Positions 9,160 to 11,967 of a DNA stretch of 11,967 nt are shown one piece after another; positions within the stretch are counted from its first letter, which is position 1, and every line of letters starts with the position of its first letter. The translations under genes were made by a program, and so were the position numbers. The notes under the pieces were generated by a model. The model was not told the DNA's origin. It ran no database searches and worked only from the letters and a program-made list of their open reading frames with translations. Origin of the DNA: Alectoria sarmentosa (Eukaryota > Ascomycota > Lecanoromycetes > Lecanorales > Parmeliaceae); NCBI GenBank assembly GCA_009733775.1, contig WOGZ01000612.1, positions 1 through 11,967 of the forward strand, written 5' to 3'.

Positions 9160-9301
9160 TCTGTCTTCATGTTTGGTTAGGTGACTTCTTTGCTTGGCTG
9201 TCAGCTTGTGGTGTAAAGTGAAATAAAAGTTACTACGTAAAGTAATATTAGTGCAAAAGACGACTCGAGTGTTCAAACTTCAGCGCTTGGGAAGCGGGGG
9301 A

Positions 9302-9329
9302 GGCGGGGCTTCTCCCGCCGACCCTCGGC
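9302..9329. repeat. Two overlapping GC-rich inverted repeats
   Basis: GGCGGG (9302-9307) pairs with CCCGCC (9314-9319), and GCCGA (9317-9321) pairs with TCGGC (9325-9329). Because 9317-9319 take part in both, the two hairpins cannot form fully at the same time. They lie between the phosphodiesterase stop and the TFIIIC start. No functional call is made. Confidence 0.55.
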
Positions 9330-9613
9330 AATAAGTTTTCTTTAAGCCCGGCGCTAGAGACTCGCCCTTCTGCTTCGGCAGCTTTGAAAAAGTGAATAGC
9401 ACGACAAGGAAAGTCTTGGGGCAGTAAATGGCTGTGGCGCTTTGCCAAACGGCAGGTAAGGCATTTGAATCAGTTTTCCTATGTTTGAAAAATTGAGAAT
9501 ATGTCGAATTGACGTGGTATCGCAATATCAACAAACAAATGAGGCCCCGGCCCCCCGCCCATGGGTATGCCCCTACCTTGTCAACGCCATTTGTTTTGAC
9601 ATTGCACCAGATT

Positions 9614-11200
9614 TCATGAACGTACGGCAATTGGGCTGCTGACAGAGCCATCAATACCTCCATGCACATTATAAGAGACACCTTTCATTCGTTTCCACCA
9701 ACCATGATGTCGATTCCAATTCCTGCGCGTTGCCCCTTTCAGGTCGTCCACGTTTAACAAGTCCACCCCTTCCTTCACCAATACATCCCAAACATGGTTT
9801 CGCAGGCTGATTGGCCAGAATGGGAGGTCCCAGTATCTCGCCTTCAGGCCTCTCCTATGTGCACCCTTGATCTGGCCTCGAAGCAGGTCCATTTGGTGGT
9901 CCGAGAATTGGCCGTCCCACAATTGCCCGATTGTGTCTCCAAATGACACACTTGCATAGTAGGAGTTGCTAGTGGTGTAGGCGTTGGCGTCGCCAGAAAT
10001 AGTCCCAGACTTGCCTTGGCCCTCTTCATCTGACCGCCCCTTCCTAGCGTTTTCTGATGACACTTTGGTAGTGTCGACCAATTCCATGTTCCCTATGGAG
10101 GGTGCCTCTCCCCGCATGGTGTCCTCTGGAGCGTTCTCGTCTATACTCGTCGCATTTGGTAAGTCGCCGCTGTCGGCACCTTCATACATCTCATCAAGAG
10201 GGGCATCGAAGAACACATCGTGATGGTGATTGGTCTCCTCCGACATGACCAGATCAAAAGGCGTGTTACCGGTCCCGACAACTGTGATGGGACCCCGCGT
10301 AATTTGAGTGCCGTTGGACCGAGTTAAATAGTTCTTTTCTCGTAGTGGTTGAAGTGCCGATTGTACGTGGGGCCAGAGAGCTGATCCAGATGTTTTGAAG
10401 TCGATGAGAAGAATTAGAGTCTGCTCAGGGTCTGTATCGAAAACACCATGTGGCTGAGAGGTGTCCTCTGGAAGTATAGTCAATCTTGGATTCTGTTTTG
10501 ACAAGATGTCGAGAAGAGGGTCGATGTAGAGGCTGTTGAGCGTACGGTTGCGGGTCAGGCTTGCGACGGAGTGTCCGACAAACAATTCTTTGTTGAACAA
10601 CCAGATATCAGCCTCCACACCGATACAACCAACTTCAATCGCGGAGAATAGAGGTACTCTCCGCCAATAGTCGTTGTGCGAGTGACATGGCATGGGAATG
10701 ATATCCCGAGAAAAGTCGGTGGGCCACGACAACAGGCCTGCCCCAATGTGCCCTGGACGGCCCCAAGATTCCACAATGCGATGTATACCATCAGGGAGAA
10801 CAAGTACGACGAGACTGCCGATCAGATTGAGGAGCTGTATCACCCCACTAGGAAGGAAGTCAGCATCTGCAGCATCAGGAGCCATTTCGAGTACGTACAG
10901 AAGCAACAGGATACCAAGACCTAGCTTCAAACATAACCGCGATTTTTTCCGTTTTCTCAACGTTGGCTTTTCTCCAATGTCATTGCCAGGTTTTGAGGGT
11001 TTCCTCCGCGATCTTCCTCTTAGATTTGAAGATAGCAAGGCCCCCCAATTTCGCCTGTGTGAAATGGGATTGGTGGACTGATTATCCTCTTCTAGTAAAG
11101 GCTCTGAATCTGAAAGCTGGGTGCTACTCTGCGAAGGAGCATCATCAATGTAGAAATTCCGGGACGTGAGACCAACGGTCTCTTCGTTGGGCCTGTCCAT
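9614..11200 (-). CDS. aim6: Aim6-family PLC/GDPD-like phosphodiesterase, membrane-anchored
   Basis: A 528-residue single-exon protein resembling the fungal Aim6 (altered inheritance of mitochondria 6) family, which has a PLC/glycerophosphodiesterase-like TIM barrel; the substrate is not established. Residues 1-87 are polar and end in a basic cluster (LRKRKKS). Hydrophobic segments at about 88-106 and 118-138 look like membrane anchors. The barrel opens with CHSHNDY (162-168), followed by GVEADIW (184-190) and VGH (198-200). His163/His165, Glu186, Asp188 and His200 match the catalytic/metal-ligand pattern of the GDPD superfamily. LLIDFKT (274-280), DVFFDAPLDE (328-337), SYYASVSF (403-410), KARYWDLPFW (443-452) and GVDLLNVDDL (468-477) continue the fold. 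About 65 acidic, low-complexity residues (338-402) interrupt the barrel; the stretch is open, so I keep it as coding. A spliced form there is the alternative. The family call is confident, the biochemical role is not. Confidence 0.87.
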   Translation of the reverse strand: MDRPNEETVGLTSRNFYIDDAPSQSSTQLSDSEPLLEEDNQSTNPISHRRNWGALLSSNLRGRSRRKPSKPGNDIGEKPTLRKRKKSRLCLKLGLGILLLLYVLEMAPDAADADFLPSGVIQLLNLIGSLVVLVLPDGIHRIVESWGRPGHIGAGLLSWPTDFSRDIIPMPCHSHNDYWRRVPLFSAIEVGCIGVEADIWLFNKELFVGHSVASLTRNRTLNSLYIDPLLDILSKQNPRLTILPEDTSQPHGVFDTDPEQTLILLIDFKTSGSALWPHVQSALQPLREKNYLTRSNGTQITRGPITVVGTGNTPFDLVMSEETNHHHDVFFDAPLDEMYEGADSGDLPNATSIDENAPEDTMRGEAPSIGNMELVDTTKVSSENARKGRSDEEGQGKSGTISGDANAYTTSNSYYASVSFGDTIGQLWDGQFSDHQMDLLRGQIKGAHRRGLKARYWDLPFWPISLRNHVWDVLVKEGVDLLNVDDLKGATRRNWNRHHGWWKRMKGVSYNVHGGIDGSVSSPIAVRS

Positions 11201-11444
11201 GATAACGCAATATAATGGTATTTCACGGTGGCTAAGGCACGGGATGCCTTGCCTTTGACTCAGACGTTCTTTGAGCTTGGAATATGTCGCCGAGAGAGTG
11301 ATGGAAGTAGAGACGGAGATGATTCTAATTATGTTATTGTGATGAATGCGTTTGTAGTTACTTGAGACCTCGGTGGCTTCTTTTGCAGGTATGTAGGAGG
11401 TATGTACTTAGGTACCCATGAATGGAGGGGGAGATGGCATTGCA

Positions 11445-11467
11445 GGGGGGGGGGGGGGTGGTGGGGG
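11445..11467 (+). repeat. G14 homopolymer and adjacent G runs
   Basis: Fourteen consecutive G residues (11445-11458) are followed by TGG and TGGGGG. The plus strand could form a G-quadruplex about 245 bp upstream of the phosphodiesterase start codon. The exact run length is liable to sequencing or assembly error. Confidence 0.75.
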
Positions 11468-11577
11468 AATGGCGTGATGCGAGTTGCTTTGATTTAGTGT
11501 AGGGTGCCAGTGAGAGGGCACCGATAAGTCAGAATTGGTGAGAAAGACAGGTGGATGCTCATGCTCATGCCCATAGC

Positions 11578-11588
11578 GGATTCGAGCC
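11578..11588 (-). promoter_or_regulatory. Second B-box-like sequence
   Basis: The minus strand reads GGCTCGAATCC, 10 of 11 matches to the Pol III B-box consensus. An A-box-like TGGCCGAGACC begins only 16 nt upstream on the same strand, too close for a tRNA gene. The T-stem does not pair and no T-run follows. Most likely a chance match or a fragment; recorded because of its close fit to consensus. Confidence 0.25.
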
Positions 11589-11752
11589 AGATTGGTCTCG
11601 GCCAGCTGCAGGAGTAGGAGTACCCTTGTACGAGTGGTGGGCAGCGGCACCGCGGGCTGATTGTTCCGAATTTAAATGGATCACATGATTGAAAAAGCGT
11701 GCGCCGGCCATTGAATTCAATTCGTCCGCCAATTTTGATTCAAGTATTAATT

Positions 11753-11766
11753 GATGATCGATCATC
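11753..11766. promoter_or_regulatory. Perfect 14-bp palindrome upstream of the phosphodiesterase gene
   Basis: GATGATCGATCATC is its own reverse complement and lies about 550 bp upstream of the start codon, next to a CCAAT. A dimeric transcription factor could bind such a site, but no specific factor is implied. Confidence 0.4.
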
Positions 11767-11829
11767 CAATGAGGCAAAAGCGACTGATTTACATACTCTA
11801 CTGTAGTATAGTATTCTACGGCCTCTTGA

Positions 11830-11865
11830 TTCTTCATGTTCTTTATGTTCTTTATGTTCTTTATA
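11830..11865 (+). repeat. Four-copy 9-bp tandem repeat (TTCTTTATG)
   Basis: Copies TTCTTCATG, TTCTTTATG, TTCTTTATG and TTCTTTATA lie head to tail at 11830, 11839, 11848 and 11857. The first and last each differ by one base from the unit. It is a short minisatellite in non-coding DNA. Confidence 0.9.
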
Positions 11866-11917
11866 TTCGACTGCTTCATTCATTTTGCAGTCGAGTCACT
11901 GTAATGAGCTTATCTTT

Positions 11918-11967
11918 TTCTTCTTCTTCTTCTTCTTCTTCTTCTTCTTCTTCTTCTTCTTCTTCTT
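11918..11967 (+). repeat. TTC/GAA trinucleotide microsatellite, continuing past the window
   Basis: About 16.7 uninterrupted TTC units run to the final base, so the full array is longer. On the minus strand it is a purine (GAA) tract. It is likely to vary in length between strains. Confidence 0.95.

Larger units (their letters stand above)
9069..9613. other. Intergenic region: TFIIIC promoter and phosphodiesterase 3' flank
   Basis: Both flanking genes are on the minus strand, so this 545-bp stretch should contain the terminator of the phosphodiesterase gene and the promoter and 5' UTR of the TFIIIC gene. Nearest the TFIIIC start there is a pyrimidine tract with a T10 run on the minus strand, and beyond it a B-box-like element. 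The middle (about 9290-9345) is GC-rich with small inverted repeats. Open frames here (for example 9681-9280 minus and 8825-9184 plus) carry no recognisable domain and are not called. No TATA box is evident. Confidence 0.6.
11201..11967. other. Upstream region of the phosphodiesterase gene, rich in simple repeats
   Basis: No convincing gene is visible. Close to the start codon the minus strand has a CT-rich tract (about 11291-11322), typical of fungal core promoters. Further out are a G14 run, a 9-bp tandem repeat, CCAAT sequences on the plus strand at 11766-11770 and near 11729, small palindromes and the terminal TTC microsatellite. A 104-codon minus-strand frame (11879-11565) is largely a translation of these simple repeats and is not called. 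Confidence 0.6.

Noticed and set aside
8825..9184. 119-codon plus-strand frame
   Set aside because: Antisense to intron 1, exon 1 and the promoter of the TFIIIC gene. K/R-rich low-information sequence with no homology-like motif.
9130..9215. An intact tRNA gene around the B-box-like element
   Set aside because: The T-stem bases do not pair (only 1 of 5 pairs), no A box is found at the proper distance, and the only partly matching acceptor arm is about 57 nt away, too short for a tRNA.
9280..9681. 133-codon and 66-codon minus-strand frames between the genes
   Set aside because: They overlap the end of the phosphodiesterase gene in another frame and the GC-rich intergenic region, with no conserved motif.
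1469..11200. A functional operon or dedicated pathway linking the TFIIIC subunit and the Aim6-like protein
   Set aside because: They share only orientation and proximity, are separated by 545 bp with promoter-like sequence, and belong to unrelated processes.
11565..11879. 104-codon minus-strand frame
   Set aside because: Its N-terminal NIKNIKN-type repeats are just the 9-bp minisatellite translated, and the rest resembles no protein family. It sits in the promoter region.

Overview
This is a nuclear chromosome segment from a filamentous ascomycete (Pezizomycotina). The evidence is intron-poor genes with short GT..AG introns and CTRAY branch points, pyrimidine-rich promoters, an AT-rich block with the dinucleotide signature of repeat-induced point mutation (RIP), and two proteins that I recognise as fungal families. 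I cannot name the genus from sequence alone.

Layout, left to right. Positions 1 to about 1015 are extremely AT-rich, have no coding capacity, and look like repeat DNA destroyed by RIP. Positions about 1016 to 1468 are ordinary-composition intergenic DNA downstream of the first gene. Positions 1469 to 9068 (minus strand) hold one large gene for the B-block-binding largest subunit of the RNA polymerase III factor TFIIIC (Tfc3/Sfc3, tau138 family). I reconstruct it as three exons (9068-9002, 8698-7701, 7639-1469) encoding about 2411 residues. The tiny first exon and both introns were found by hand. Positions 9069 to 9613 separate the two genes and contain a B-box-like element followed by a T10 run just upstream of the TFIIIC start. 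Positions 9614 to 11200 (minus strand) encode a membrane-anchored Aim6-family, PLC/GDPD-like TIM-barrel phosphodiesterase. Positions 11201 to 11967 are its upstream region, rich in simple repeats, ending in a TTC/GAA microsatellite that runs off the window.

The two genes point the same way but have no known functional link, and fungal neighbours like these are normally transcribed independently. I found no biosynthetic cluster, intact transposon, CRISPR array or unfamiliar multi-gene system. The most interesting signals are the repeat modules inside the TFIIIC subunit (a fourfold YLPSxAAHS-type repeat and a threefold 21-residue repeat), the TFIIIC-recognition-like element in front of the TFIIIC gene itself, an upstream ORF overlapping its start codon, and the sharp RIP boundary less than 0.5 kb beyond the end of its coding sequence.
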